In this document: in pieces, positions 10,133-19,072 of the stretch | Layout of the letters: each line of letters opens with the position of its first letter | How positions within the stretch are numbered: the stretch's first letter is position 1 | Source of the DNA: Sphingobacterium detergens | Lineage (GTDB): Bacteria; Bacteroidota; Bacteroidia; Sphingobacteriales; Sphingobacteriaceae | Length of the DNA: 64,000 nt | Direction: 5' to 3' | Assembly (NCBI RefSeq): GCF_003610355.1 | Contig: NZ_RAPY01000001.1 | Span: 744,001 to 808,000, forward strand | The notes under the pieces: generated by a model | What the model was told of the DNA's origin: nothing | Databases searched by the model: none | What the model saw: only the letters and a program-made list of their open reading frames with translations | Position numbers and translations under genes: made by a program

Positions 10133-12607
10133 CTACACCCGGATCGTTTTAACCTGACCATTGATTTTTACCTGTATTATTTTTTGAACTGGCGAATAGA
10201 TTTTATAGTTCCGTACTTTCCCATTTTGCCATTCCAGATCCACAGTCAAATTACCTTCTGCTTTCAAGCCTTTGATACTTCCGTCCTGCCATGCCGCAGG
10301 CAAAGCTGGCAGGAGCTGTATGATACCGTTTTTATCTGTTTGCAAAAGCATCTCTGCAATAAACCCGGCAAGGGCAAGCGATGTATCAATTTGCCATACC
10401 GGGTACCACTCGCCTTCGGCAGTGGTAAAATAAGCTTCATCTTCTTTTTTTATTTTACCGGCTGGAACATGGTTGTAACTCAGTAAGTTTTCAAAACCTG
10501 CCACATTAATGATGTCATTAAATAATTTGTCAGCTTTTGCGGCTTCATGCAGCCGGATGCGACAGATCATACGTAGCGCCAATGACCAGTTGCCTGCCGT
10601 ATAAATATCGCTATGCGGAACCACTTTGTATTGACGGGCTTCGCCCCTTAATTCCAATGTTTTTTTGACGGCATTGGTCAATGTGTTGTCATCGGCACCA
10701 ATCTGTTTAGCGGGCCATACCGCGTATAAATGAGCAATATGCCGGTGGTTGCATTCGGGATCATCAATATCAGCTTCCCACTCCTGCAATTGTCCCAGAC
10801 GCCCTATTTTGAAAGGCATCAATTGCGCCAGTTTTGATTCAATGGTATGGACCAATGCGCTATCCGTTTGTAATATTTTTGCCGCTTCGATTGTGTTCTG
10901 AAACAGATCGGTAAGCATTTGTATATCCTGGTAAGCACATGGTATATTGCCTACATCTTCCGCAAAGGAACTGCCTGAGGCGACTAATTTTCCATCACGT
11001 ATAAAGGCACCATGTTCAGCAGAAACACTTGGTGCTACGATTAATTTCCCCTGATAGGGAGTCAAATTTTGCAGCCAAAATTGTGTCGCACCTTTTAATA
11101 AAGGGTAGGCGGTGTGACTCAAGTAATTTTTATCCTGTGTATACGCAAAATGCCGCCACAGGTAATGGCAATGCCATGCCGATCCCATGGGGAACATGCC
11201 CCAGATCAGCTCACTTCCCGGTGCGGCATGGCCCCAGATATTGCCCACCGTATGACTTACCCATCCGTCTGTCCCATAATATGCCTTAGCAACTGCCTGT
11301 CCGGGTTTTTCCAGGCTTTTTATCCAATCAATATACGGATGCATGCAATCGTCCAGCCCAACGGCATTTGCACTGTAATAATTCATTTGCAGATTGATAT
11401 TGGACTGGTAGTTGCCCGACCATTGTGCCGACTCCGTCATGTTCCAGCCCCCCTGTAAATTGGCAGGCAAAAAGCCTTTGCGGGAACTGGCGATCAGCAG
11501 ATACCTGCTGAGGTTAAAATACAATACTTTCAACGCTACATCATCCTGCTTTGTCTTGTATGCCGCCCAGCGTTCGTTGGTGGGCAGCGCTTCCCCCATC
11601 CTATTTCCTTTTAACGTAAAGCTGGTGCGGTTGTATAATTTTTTATGGTCGGCTATATGCGTTTTCTTTAACTCCGCATAAGGTATTGATTTTATTTTCC
11701 TAATGGTTTCTCCTGTGCGTTGCTCCGGGTTGTTCCCTTTAAACAAAGGAGCCACTGCGTCATACTCCGTCGCCGATGCCATCCTGATCGTTAGTTCATC
11801 CACTTGATCAATAACCAGGTCATTTCCTTTTAGATAGACTTTGCCACCCGTATGGACAACATGTAGTTTAAGACTAAATTTCTGCTGGTTGCTATTGACA
11901 GTTCCCTTTATTTCATAAATATTGTTTTGATAGGTAACAACGCTCTGTTTCTGAAACAGCTCCCATTGCAGTGTTGCCGTAATGGCTCCCTTTTGAGAAG
12001 CAGTAAAGCGACATACAGCGGCATTGTGTGGATAAGAACAAAAATATTCCCGCTGATACCTAATTCCATCTATTTCATAAGCCACGGTTCCAATGGCATT
12101 GGCCAGACTAAGCTTGCGTGTATAATGGGTGGCATCCTCGCCATGTGCAAAATTTATTGACAATATACCATAAGCAGAAAAGTATCCAAATGCACTGGTA
12201 TCGCCCATAAATTTTGAACTTACCAGCGCATCTGCCTCTTTTAATTTATCGATTTCATTCGCTGTAATAAGCTGTCTTATTTTTTGCAGGTTGTCTTTAC
12301 CGCCGGGCTTTATGCCGAAATTATAATTGGCATCCTGACCTGGGCCACCTGTCCACAAGGTTTTATCCGTAATGGCAAATTTTTCAATGCCTATACCGCC
12401 CAGAAACGAAATTCCCAGGCCGCCATTGCCAATATGTAAGGCTTGGCTGTTCCAGTACCTGCCCGGCTCTTTATACCATAGCAAATGGTTGTAATCTGTT
12501 GCTATATCCAGGTCTGCCAACAGGCTCTCCGAAATACTGCTCCCAAATACCTTATTTTGCGCCAATACACTTAACCCGATCCATTTTATAAACGTATGTC
12601 TTTTCAT
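10133..12607 (-). CDS. GH95-family alpha-L-fucosidase-like enzyme
   Basis: An 824-aa exported glycosidase of family GH95. The start has a weak Tat/Sec-like signal (FIKWIGLSVLAQNKVFG). The N-terminal beta domain contains PGRYWNSQALHIGNGGLGISFLGG. The (alpha/alpha)6 barrel has the typical NLQGGWN and NINLQMNYY segments, and the catalytic-region motif EWEADIDDPECNHRH lies at about residues 608-622. Family members remove alpha-1,2-linked L-fucose by inversion; some act on alpha-L-galactose. Next to GH20 and the GH18 PUL it probably trims fucosylated host-type or plant glycans in the periplasm. GH20 lies 27 bp upstream in the same operon, and the pair appears inserted between the sigma and fecR genes. 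Exact linkage specificity cannot be read from sequence. Confidence 0.86.
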   Translation of the reverse strand: MKRHTFIKWIGLSVLAQNKVFGSSISESLLADLDIATDYNHLLWYKEPGRYWNSQALHIGNGGLGISFLGGIGIEKFAITDKTLWTGGPGQDANYNFGIKPGGKDNLQKIRQLITANEIDKLKEADALVSSKFMGDTSAFGYFSAYGILSINFAHGEDATHYTRKLSLANAIGTVAYEIDGIRYQREYFCSYPHNAAVCRFTASQKGAITATLQWELFQKQSVVTYQNNIYEIKGTVNSNQQKFSLKLHVVHTGGKVYLKGNDLVIDQVDELTIRMASATEYDAVAPLFKGNNPEQRTGETIRKIKSIPYAELKKTHIADHKKLYNRTSFTLKGNRMGEALPTNERWAAYKTKQDDVALKVLYFNLSRYLLIASSRKGFLPANLQGGWNMTESAQWSGNYQSNINLQMNYYSANAVGLDDCMHPYIDWIKSLEKPGQAVAKAYYGTDGWVSHTVGNIWGHAAPGSELIWGMFPMGSAWHCHYLWRHFAYTQDKNYLSHTAYPLLKGATQFWLQNLTPYQGKLIVAPSVSAEHGAFIRDGKLVASGSSFAEDVGNIPCAYQDIQMLTDLFQNTIEAAKILQTDSALVHTIESKLAQLMPFKIGRLGQLQEWEADIDDPECNHRHIAHLYAVWPAKQIGADDNTLTNAVKKTLELRGEARQYKVVPHSDIYTAGNWSLALRMICRIRLHEAAKADKLFNDIINVAGFENLLSYNHVPAGKIKKEDEAYFTTAEGEWYPVWQIDTSLALAGFIAEMLLQTDKNGIIQLLPALPAAWQDGSIKGLKAEGNLTVDLEWQNGKVRNYKIYSPVQKIIQVKINGQVKTIRV

Positions 12608-12634
12608 TGTTCTGCTTCGTGGTTTTGTTGGAAT

Positions 12635-14521
12635 TTACTTCGCTCTTGTTTCCAGTTCAGTACGTGGGGCAATTAAAAGTTTTCCTGCAGGTACCGATCC
12701 CTTAAATGCTTGTGCCCTTAATTGGTACATCCCGTTGGGAATGGCGACAGGCGTACCTGTGTACTTCAAGGAAGTTGTGTCGGGATTGGTATTATCCAAG
12801 GTATAATAAATAGCTAAGCCGTCGATATCTGTTTCCAGCGAAACCAGCAATTGTTTTTGTGTATCGTGTTTTGCTATTGCCAGTATATCAAAAGCCGCTG
12901 TTGAATAATTGATCCGGGCCTGATCCAACAACTTAAAATGTGCCGGTAATTTTTGTTGAAAACCCGGCCAGTTCTGCTTTGTCATGGGCGACCAAAAAAC
13001 TTCTGCTAAGGCTAGTGCACGCGGCCAGGTCATGTATTCAGCATGTTTGCCGCTGGGGACAGACTCTGTCCATAAATTCCCTTGTCCACCCAAAACCAGG
13101 CTACTGTCCACACCGGCGGGAACAGGATTCCATAGATAAGAATTTTTTAAACGCAGCATGCTATAGGTATCTGGTTCCAATAAAGGATCGCCTTGGTATA
13201 AATCCAGATAGGTATGCATATCGGGGGTAAGAATGACCTTGTGCCCCTGTTTTGCCGCCTCAATAGCACCCTGTACACCTTGCCAACTCATTACCGTTGC
13301 ATCCGGTGCCAGACCACCTTCGAGGATCTCGTTCCAACCTATAATTTTTTTCTGGTATTTTTTAACCATTTTCTCCATTCGTTTTATAAAATAGCTCTGT
13401 AATTCATGTTCGGTTTTAATACCTTGCTGTTTCATAAAATCCTGGACTACGGCCGAACGCTGCCAGAAATATTTCGTACACTCATCACCACCGATATGTA
13501 TGTATTGTCCCGGGAACAAAGCTGCAACTTCTTTCATTACTTTTTCAAGAAAAGCATATACGCGATCGTCTGCCGGATTTAATGTATTATCGTCAATATT
13601 ATAAAATTTGCTACCGGGATTCACCATATAGTTATACCCCGTAGCCGATAAATAAGGATAAGCGGCAATAGCAGCAAGCGAGTGACCAGGTACATCGATT
13701 TCGGGCACGACGGTTATATTTCTTGCAGCTGCATAAGCGACTATTTCTTTAATTTCTTCTTGCGTATAGTAGCCGCCATCGGTAGGTTTTTCGTCTTTTT
13801 GCGGGGCTGTATAGGACCACCATCGCCCTGTTCTTGGTACCCGCCAAGCCCCGACTTCTGTTAAGCGAGGCAGCGATTTTATTTCAATGCGCCAACCTTG
13901 GTCGTCGGTTAGATGCCAGTGAAACACATTGTATTTGTAACGGGCCATATCATCAATAAATTTCTTTACAAAATCCGTTGAAAAGAAATGACGGCTTACA
14001 TCCAGCATCAGGCCACGCCACTGAAACCTGGGATAGTCTGTAATTTCCACTACCGGTAAACTTAATTGTTGCTGTTGTGGGCCGTTTCCTGCCTGGCACA
14101 GCAATTGCCGAAAGGTTTGCAGCCCGTTGAATAGTCCTGCCGGTTTACGCGCCTGTAATATGACCTTGTTTTTTGTAATAGATAACTGATACCCTTCGTC
14201 ATTATTTATATTATTCAAAGAAGGGTTCAACAAAAGGCTGATGGTTGAAGTAGATTTTTCCGATCCGTTAGCTATCGCTAACGTAGTACCGTTCAATTCA
14301 GCAATCCATTTGTTGAGATGCTCGGCGAGCGGTTTAAGTTCTGTATGACTTTGGGGTATCACAATGGAAGTACCCGCATCAATCGTAAACGTTCCCTCAC
14401 CCTGCGTATACAATACAGGTTCTGGAATAATGGCGGGTTTTGTTTGTGCTGTAACCATACTGTTCAAGCTGATTAACAACAAAGTCAGGAGCAAATGGTT
14501 CTTTAAAAAAGCTATATTCAT
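12635..14521 (-). CDS. GH20 beta-N-acetylhexosaminidase
   Basis: A 628-aa exported exo-hexosaminidase. The signal peptide ends near SMVTAQ. A GH20b beta-alpha domain (about 30-155) precedes the TIM barrel, with FQWRGLMLDVSRHF, FHWHLTDDQGWRIEIK and the catalytic pair Asp-Glu in HIGGDEC at about residues 343-349. The C-terminus (about 540-620) is a small beta domain (YYTLDNTNPDTTSLKYTG) resembling a chitobiase/beta-hexosaminidase C-terminal domain. It should release terminal GlcNAc or GalNAc from oligosaccharides imported by SusCD, complementing the endo-acting GH18. It is transcribed just before GH95, and 131 bp separate it from the sigma-factor stop. Confidence 0.92.
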   Translation of the reverse strand: MNIAFLKNHLLLTLLLISLNSMVTAQTKPAIIPEPVLYTQGEGTFTIDAGTSIVIPQSHTELKPLAEHLNKWIAELNGTTLAIANGSEKSTSTISLLLNPSLNNINNDEGYQLSITKNKVILQARKPAGLFNGLQTFRQLLCQAGNGPQQQQLSLPVVEITDYPRFQWRGLMLDVSRHFFSTDFVKKFIDDMARYKYNVFHWHLTDDQGWRIEIKSLPRLTEVGAWRVPRTGRWWSYTAPQKDEKPTDGGYYTQEEIKEIVAYAAARNITVVPEIDVPGHSLAAIAAYPYLSATGYNYMVNPGSKFYNIDDNTLNPADDRVYAFLEKVMKEVAALFPGQYIHIGGDECTKYFWQRSAVVQDFMKQQGIKTEHELQSYFIKRMEKMVKKYQKKIIGWNEILEGGLAPDATVMSWQGVQGAIEAAKQGHKVILTPDMHTYLDLYQGDPLLEPDTYSMLRLKNSYLWNPVPAGVDSSLVLGGQGNLWTESVPSGKHAEYMTWPRALALAEVFWSPMTKQNWPGFQQKLPAHFKLLDQARINYSTAAFDILAIAKHDTQKQLLVSLETDIDGLAIYYTLDNTNPDTTSLKYTGTPVAIPNGMYQLRAQAFKGSVPAGKLLIAPRTELETRAK

Positions 14522-14612
14522 ATCTTAAACTCTTGTAGATAGATAAATATATAAAATAAACAACAGTAATAGGAAATTGTCTGTTGCTCGTGTGGGTCAA
14601 CCTATGCGATGG

Positions 14613-14674
14613 TGTTGCACAAGTCGGCCTTTGGTAGTAGAAAAAAATGAAATTATTTTTGGGAGAGCAGATAA
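14613..14674. repeat. 62-bp direct repeat, copy 2
   Basis: Perfect match to 10032-10093. Here it covers the last 22 bases of the sigma-factor gene and 40 bases downstream of its stop. This is probably the original location: joined directly to the sequence after copy 1, it would put sigma and fecR about 60 bp apart, the usual close spacing. Confidence 0.92.
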
Positions 14675-15255
14675 CTGATGATGACGATGACTTTGGCCTG
14701 GTCTGAACTTATCTTGGAGCGAAAGATTTTAAGCACATTGTTAATCTGCTTTTTGACCGTTTTTTCAGATATATTAAGTTCTTCGGCTATTTCACGATAG
14801 GAAAGATAATCCTCTCTGCTCATGCGGAAAACCTGCTGCATCTTGGGTGGCAGTTTTGCAATTTCACGTTCGATAAAGTCTTTCACCTGTTTTTCCTGAA
14901 TCACATCCAAAATGGGGTCGTAGAAAGCGCTGAGGTGCGCTACCAGGCTCTCGGCATATTTTTCCCTGGTTTTCTGTTTGCGTAGGCTAAGCAGCATCTG
15001 CTTGCGTACCGACATATAGAGCCATGCTAATGGCGTCTCCAGCCGAAGCTCGTGCCGGCGCATCCACAATGAAGCGAATACTTCCTGTACAAAATCATTC
15101 GTTTCCTCCTCATCCACATGCAGGCGCATGGCGTATTGAAGGAGGTCTTGAAGATGTCTTAAATAAAGTTCAGTAAAGCCAGCATAATCATCCTGGCCAA
15201 TTAAAACCATTAATTGTTGATCAGAAAGTTGGCTATAATCTATCTCTTTTTGCAT
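14653..15255 (-). CDS. FecI-like ECF sigma-70 factor
   Basis: About 200 aa; the ATG at 15255 is chosen because it begins directly before the sigma region-2 helix (QLMVLIGQDDYAGFTELYLRHL). The open frame upstream to 15405 codes for nothing recognisable and would include the promoter. Region 2 (about 10-80) contains NDFVQEVFASLWMRR. Region 4 (about 125-185) contains LPPKMQQVFRMSREDYLSYREIAEELNISEKTVKKQI. Family members start PUL transcription when FecR releases them. The operon order is sigma, GH20, GH95, fecR, susC, susD and lipoproteins, so it likely autoregulates the whole set. Confidence 0.92.
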   Translation of the reverse strand: MQKEIDYSQLSDQQLMVLIGQDDYAGFTELYLRHLQDLLQYAMRLHVDEEETNDFVQEVFASLWMRRHELRLETPLAWLYMSVRKQMLLSLRKQKTREKYAESLVAHLSAFYDPILDVIQEKQVKDFIEREIAKLPPKMQQVFRMSREDYLSYREIAEELNISEKTVKKQINNVLKIFRSKISSDQAKVIVIISYLLSQK

Positions 15256-15291
15256 GGTAGTACTGTCAGATACTAATGTAGTAAAAGTAAT

Positions 15292-15299
15292 CAAATATA
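15292..15299 (-). promoter_or_regulatory. Putative -7 element of the sigma-factor gene
   Basis: The minus strand reads TATATTTG, matching the Bacteroidota -7 consensus TAnnTTTG, with predicted start near 15286 and about 30 nt of leader before the ATG at 15255. No good -33 TTTG is seen at the usual distance. Confidence 0.45.
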
Positions 15300-15404
15300 G
15301 TTTTTCTCCTGAAATATTCTTAAAAATCTTAAGCCCTGCCTTGAGAAGACGCAGCAACTTGTCGCGAAGCCCAGCCCTGCTTCCAAAGCTATGGGCGTAC
15401 ACCA

Positions 15405-15722
15405 TTAAAACTTATGGTTTATACCAAATTGTATGATTTGATTGATCAGCGGAAGCAGTTCTTTTCCCATATCTGTCAGTGTATATTCTACTTTTGGCGG
15501 GATTTCGGCAAAGGACTTTTTATGAACGAATCCCTTATCGCATAAAAATTTAAGTTGGCTGATCAGCATTTTTTCACTGATCCCTACGATACAACGCTTA
15601 AGTTCTCCATAGCGGATTGTCCGTTCATTGATCTGGAAAATAATAAGCATTGTCCATTTTCCACCGATGATTTCAAGTGTTTTTCGTAAGGGACAGCTCT
15701 CGTCAGAAATATTTATGTTCAT
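15405..15722 (-). CDS. HxlR-family winged-helix regulator
   Basis: About 105 aa. The start at 15722 (MNINISDESCPL) is chosen over 15758 because HxlR proteins begin shortly before the conserved CPLRKTLEIIGGKWTMLIIF block, which is present in full. The rest matches the winged helix (RYGELKRCIVGISEKMLISQLKFLCDKGFVHKKSF, PPKVEYTLTDMGKELLPLI). The CP Cys near the N-terminus is the residue that senses electrophiles or oxidation in some family members. It diverges from the NTF2-like gene at 15849, whose promoter it probably controls from the 126-bp gap. It ends 149 bp before the sigma gene and is not obviously part of that operon. Confidence 0.9.
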   Translation of the reverse strand: MNINISDESCPLRKTLEIIGGKWTMLIIFQINERTIRYGELKRCIVGISEKMLISQLKFLCDKGFVHKKSFAEIPPKVEYTLTDMGKELLPLINQIIQFGINHKF

Positions 15723-15848
15723 TTTATATTGTTGATAATCAACTATTCTTAATTTCAAGTAAGTACCCTACCCTAAGGTAAGTACTTGTATATAAGTGTG
15801 CTAATTTAGACATTTGTATACTATTTAAACCATTAAAATTAAAATGAT

Positions 15849-16253
15849 ATGTCAAAAAATGTAGCGATCGTTCAATCCTATTTTGATGCAGTAGCCAAAG
15901 GAGACTTTGATACCATAGGGAGTTTATTTGCCGATGATGTTATATGGCACCAGCCAGGTGATGGTATCCAATCTGGAACATATAATGGAAAGGAAGCCGT
16001 ATTTGCCCATTTAGGTAATTTTATGAAATGGAGCAACGGTACTTTTGTCATTGATGAAATCGAATATTTAAGTAGCAATGCTGATCTTGTCAGTGCTGCG
16101 ATCCACTTTAAAGCGGAAAAAGGAGGTTTACATCTTGCAATGAAGGGTATGGATTTATTGCGGGTCGAAGACAACAAGATCAAGGAAGTGTGGTTGTTTT
16201 CAGAGAAAATAGCGGATGAAGATGCTTTTTGGAACAGAGCTTCAAAAGATTAA
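15849..16253 (+). CDS. SnoaL/NTF2-like small enzyme or binding protein
   Basis: A 134-aa single-domain protein of the NTF2-like superfamily: an N-terminal helix (VAIVQSYFDAVAKGDFDTIGSLFADDVIWHQPGDG), then a cone-shaped beta sheet with FHFKAEKGGLHLAMKGMDLLRVEDNKIKEVWLFSEK. No signal peptide, so cytoplasmic. Members include ketosteroid-isomerase-like and detoxifying proteins, and no specific reaction can be assigned. It is divergent from the HxlR gene and is followed by a strong terminator, so the pair forms a self-contained regulator/target unit. The DVIWHQPGDG motif is widespread in this subfamily. Confidence 0.85.
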   Translation: MSKNVAIVQSYFDAVAKGDFDTIGSLFADDVIWHQPGDGIQSGTYNGKEAVFAHLGNFMKWSNGTFVIDEIEYLSSNADLVSAAIHFKAEKGGLHLAMKGMDLLRVEDNKIKEVWLFSEKIADEDAFWNRASKD

Positions 16254-16277
16254 ATTTTCAATTGATAATAAGTAGCT

Positions 16278-16320
16278 AAACGGATCCCCGCAAATAACTA
16301 TGTGGGGATTCGTTTATTTT
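16278..16320 (+). terminator. Terminator after the NTF2-like gene
   Basis: AACGGATCCCCGCA (16279-16292) pairs with TGTGGGGATTCGTT (16301-16314), using two G-U pairs, with an 8-base loop and then TATTTT. It lies 25 bp after the stop codon. Confidence 0.8.
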
Positions 16321-16703
16321 CCAATTTAAGGGCTACGGGCAAGGAGTAAGAGACAGCGCTGTAGTGTTATAGTCCGTCCAAAACTGGAGGACAATGAATT
16401 GGAAGCCTGCGAATGGAATCCTTCTGTAAGCAACGATCCGCCAATCTGTGGTTAAGCAAAGCTATAGTTTTAAAAAAATGGGTTTGCAACAAATAATTAA
16501 AGAAAAAAGGTAAAAGTGCCTATTTGCAAAAATAGAAAGTTGCGTTCGACCTGAAAGCAGGAAAATAATAAATGTAAAAAAAACACTTAAAAATTATTAC
16601 CTAATTTATATCTTTGGTTTAACAGTACATTAGCTCATAAAAACCAATAACCAAATCGCTGCATAACGTTATTATGCAGCTGATTAGATACCCTGAATTT
16701 AAA
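16321..16703 (+). other. Leader region of the GH127 gene with promoter and hairpin
   Basis: This non-coding gap holds a TAnnTTTG match, TATCTTTG, at 16609-16616, a likely -7 element. A perfect 9-bp hairpin, GCTGCATAA/TTATGCAGC, lies at 16658-16680. The hairpin covers an upstream ATG (16674) that is in frame with the gene and would add ten non-signal residues. It could be an operator or an initiation-control structure. The rest (16321-16600) shows no recognisable feature. Confidence 0.45.
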
Positions 16704-19067
16704 ATGAAATTAAAGAGTCCTCTTTCCCACACGATCCTTGCATTGTTCTTTTGTTCCTCTTTATTTGCACAGACATCCAAAGAGCTCAATTATTTCGATC
16801 TACAGGATGTCCGATTATTACCAAGCCCCTTTTATCATGCCCAACAACTTGATTTGCAGTATTTATTGGAGATGGACCCCGATCGTCTCCTCGCTCCCTT
16901 CTTAAGGGAAGCGGGATTAGCAGTTGTGAAAGAATCTTATACCAACTGGGAAAACACGGGCTTGGACGGTCATATTGGTGGTCATTATCTTTCCGCACTC
17001 GCGAATATGTACGCCTCCACTGGAGATTTACGCATCAAAGAGCGGCTTGATTATATGCTTGTAAACCTGCAGCGCTGTCAGCAGGCAAATGGAAATGGCT
17101 ATATCGGCGGTGTCCCTGGTGGTAAGCGCATCTGGGAAGAAATTTATGCGGGGAATATCCAGTCAAGTACCTTTAGCCTAAACGGAAAGTGGGTCCCGCT
17201 TTACAATATTCATAAAACCTATGCCGGGTTGCGGGACGTCTACTTGCTAACCGCTGATAAAAGCGCTAAAAATATGCTTATTGCGATGACGGATTGGGCT
17301 TGTAAATTAGTTTCTCGACTGTCTGATACACAGATTCAGGACATGTTACGCAGTGAACATGGCGGGCTCAATGAAAGTTTTGCCGATGTTGCTGCAATTA
17401 CTCAAAACCCCAAATACCTGGAGCTTGCGCGAAAATTCTCCCATCAGTCTATCCTGCTTCCCTTAACGCAACATCAGGATAAGTTGACGGGCCTACACGC
17501 CAATACGCAGATCCCAAAAGTCCTTGGTTTTGCCCGCATTGCAGAACTCTCCAACGACAGGGAATGGACCGCGGCTGTACGCTACTTCTGGGATAATGTG
17601 GTATTGCATAGATCGATTGCCATCGGCGGAAATAGCGTCAGTGAACACTTTAATCCAACAGACGATTTTTCGAAGATGCTGCAGAGCATCGAAGGGCCCG
17701 AGACCTGTAACACCTACAATATGCTGCGGCTCACAAAAATGTTGTACCGCACAGACCAACAGGCCAAATACCTGGATTTTTACGAAAGGGCATTATACAA
17801 TCATATTTTGTCCAGCCAGCATCCCGAACATGGTGGACTTGTATACTTTACACAGATCCGCCCCGGACATTATCGCGTCTATTCGCAGCCCCACACCAGT
17901 ATGTGGTGCTGTGTAGGCTCGGGAATGGAAAATCATGCCAAGTATGGTGAAATGATTTATGCCCATCAACAGGATGACTTGTACGTTAATCTCTTTATTC
18001 CCTCCCGATTACATTGGAAAGAAAAGGGCATCGAGATTATTCAGGACAACAACTTTCCAAAAGAAGCCTTTACCTCGCTGATCATTAACTCCAAAAGCGG
18101 ACATGAATTTACACTTTATATACGTAAACCTAAGTGGTTGAAAAACAACCCTAAAATTTCAATAAATGGAAGAACTTATCCCATTACAGATTCCACAGAG
18201 ACACATATCATCATAAAGCGAAGCTGGAAGCCCGGTGATCGCCTACGTATGGAGTTGCCGATGGAAACCCAGGTCGAACAGCTGCCTGACCAAAGTAACT
18301 ATTACAGCATATCCTATGGTCCTGTTGTGCTCGCCGCACGTTCGGGAACGAGTGATCTCACAGGACTAAAGTCCGACGATAGCCGGATGGGCCATATCGC
18401 ATCTGGAAAACAGATCCCATTGCACGATATCCCTATCCTTGTCGCTGATCCTAAGGCGATCCCGACACTGATCCATCCGATCTCCGATAGACCATTGCAT
18501 TTTACACTCACAGGACTTCGTCAAGGGAAAGACAGCCTAAAAATGGAACTTGAACCTTTCTATGGTATTCACGATAGTAGGTATATTTTGTATTGGCCAC
18601 AAACAACCGCCAGCCAACTTCAACAGCTGCAGGATAAAATTGAAAGGGATGAACGCGAAAGTCTTGCCCTCACTGCCATCACGGTGGACAAGGTGATTGC
18701 GGGTGAACAGCAGCCGGAATCGGATCACTTCTTTCGGGAAGAAAATAGCAAGGCCGGGAGCACTGACGATACGCGTTGGCGTGAAACCAGGGGCTGGTTC
18801 AGTTACCAGCTAAAAAATACAGACGCTACTGCACTATACCTGAAATTTATGACAGATACGGCGCTGCGGAGTACCGAAATCATCGTCAATGGAATCCTTA
18901 TTGAAACCCTAAAGAGCACCGATAGCAGTGCTGTTGTTACCACCTCGCGCATAAAGCTTCCTGAAGGAAGTACCGCGATGCCGACCATAGAAGTAAAAAT
19001 CAAGGGGACAGCAAGGTCCCCTAGTCATAAAATTTTAGAAATACGGACACTCCGCTCGGATGAATAA
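16704..19067 (+). CDS. GH127-type beta-L-arabinofuranosidase (DUF1680)
   Basis: About 787 aa, exported. The start at 16704 gives a direct signal peptide (KSPLSHTILALFFCSSLFAQ). The DUF1680 (alpha/alpha)6 barrel shows GLDGHIGGHYLSALANMYA, the GPETCNTYNMLRLTKML segment (Glu/Cys zinc ligands, about residue 332) and SMWCCVGSGMENH (about residue 398), where the Cys pair includes the family's cysteine nucleophile and a zinc ligand. A C-terminal beta domain extends past residue 560. GH127 and the related GH146 remove terminal beta-L-arabinofuranose from plant glycans. The gene is convergent with the GH2 gene, with 5 bp between stops, and apart from the main operons, but fits the arabinose theme. GH146-type specificity is possible. 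Confidence 0.85.
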   Translation: MKLKSPLSHTILALFFCSSLFAQTSKELNYFDLQDVRLLPSPFYHAQQLDLQYLLEMDPDRLLAPFLREAGLAVVKESYTNWENTGLDGHIGGHYLSALANMYASTGDLRIKERLDYMLVNLQRCQQANGNGYIGGVPGGKRIWEEIYAGNIQSSTFSLNGKWVPLYNIHKTYAGLRDVYLLTADKSAKNMLIAMTDWACKLVSRLSDTQIQDMLRSEHGGLNESFADVAAITQNPKYLELARKFSHQSILLPLTQHQDKLTGLHANTQIPKVLGFARIAELSNDREWTAAVRYFWDNVVLHRSIAIGGNSVSEHFNPTDDFSKMLQSIEGPETCNTYNMLRLTKMLYRTDQQAKYLDFYERALYNHILSSQHPEHGGLVYFTQIRPGHYRVYSQPHTSMWCCVGSGMENHAKYGEMIYAHQQDDLYVNLFIPSRLHWKEKGIEIIQDNNFPKEAFTSLIINSKSGHEFTLYIRKPKWLKNNPKISINGRTYPITDSTETHIIIKRSWKPGDRLRMELPMETQVEQLPDQSNYYSISYGPVVLAARSGTSDLTGLKSDDSRMGHIASGKQIPLHDIPILVADPKAIPTLIHPISDRPLHFTLTGLRQGKDSLKMELEPFYGIHDSRYILYWPQTTASQLQQLQDKIERDERESLALTAITVDKVIAGEQQPESDHFFREENSKAGSTDDTRWRETRGWFSYQLKNTDATALYLKFMTDTALRSTEIIVNGILIETLKSTDSSAVVTTSRIKLPEGSTAMPTIEVKIKGTARSPSHKILEIRTLRSDE

Positions 19068-19072
19068 GCCCA

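Noticed and set aside
14522..14612. Transposon end next to GH20
   Set aside because: No terminal inverted repeats, target duplication of transposon length or transposase is visible; the 62-bp repeat fits recombination better.
15256..15405. Longer N-terminus for the sigma factor
   Set aside because: The extra 50 residues have no family counterpart and overlap the predicted promoter.
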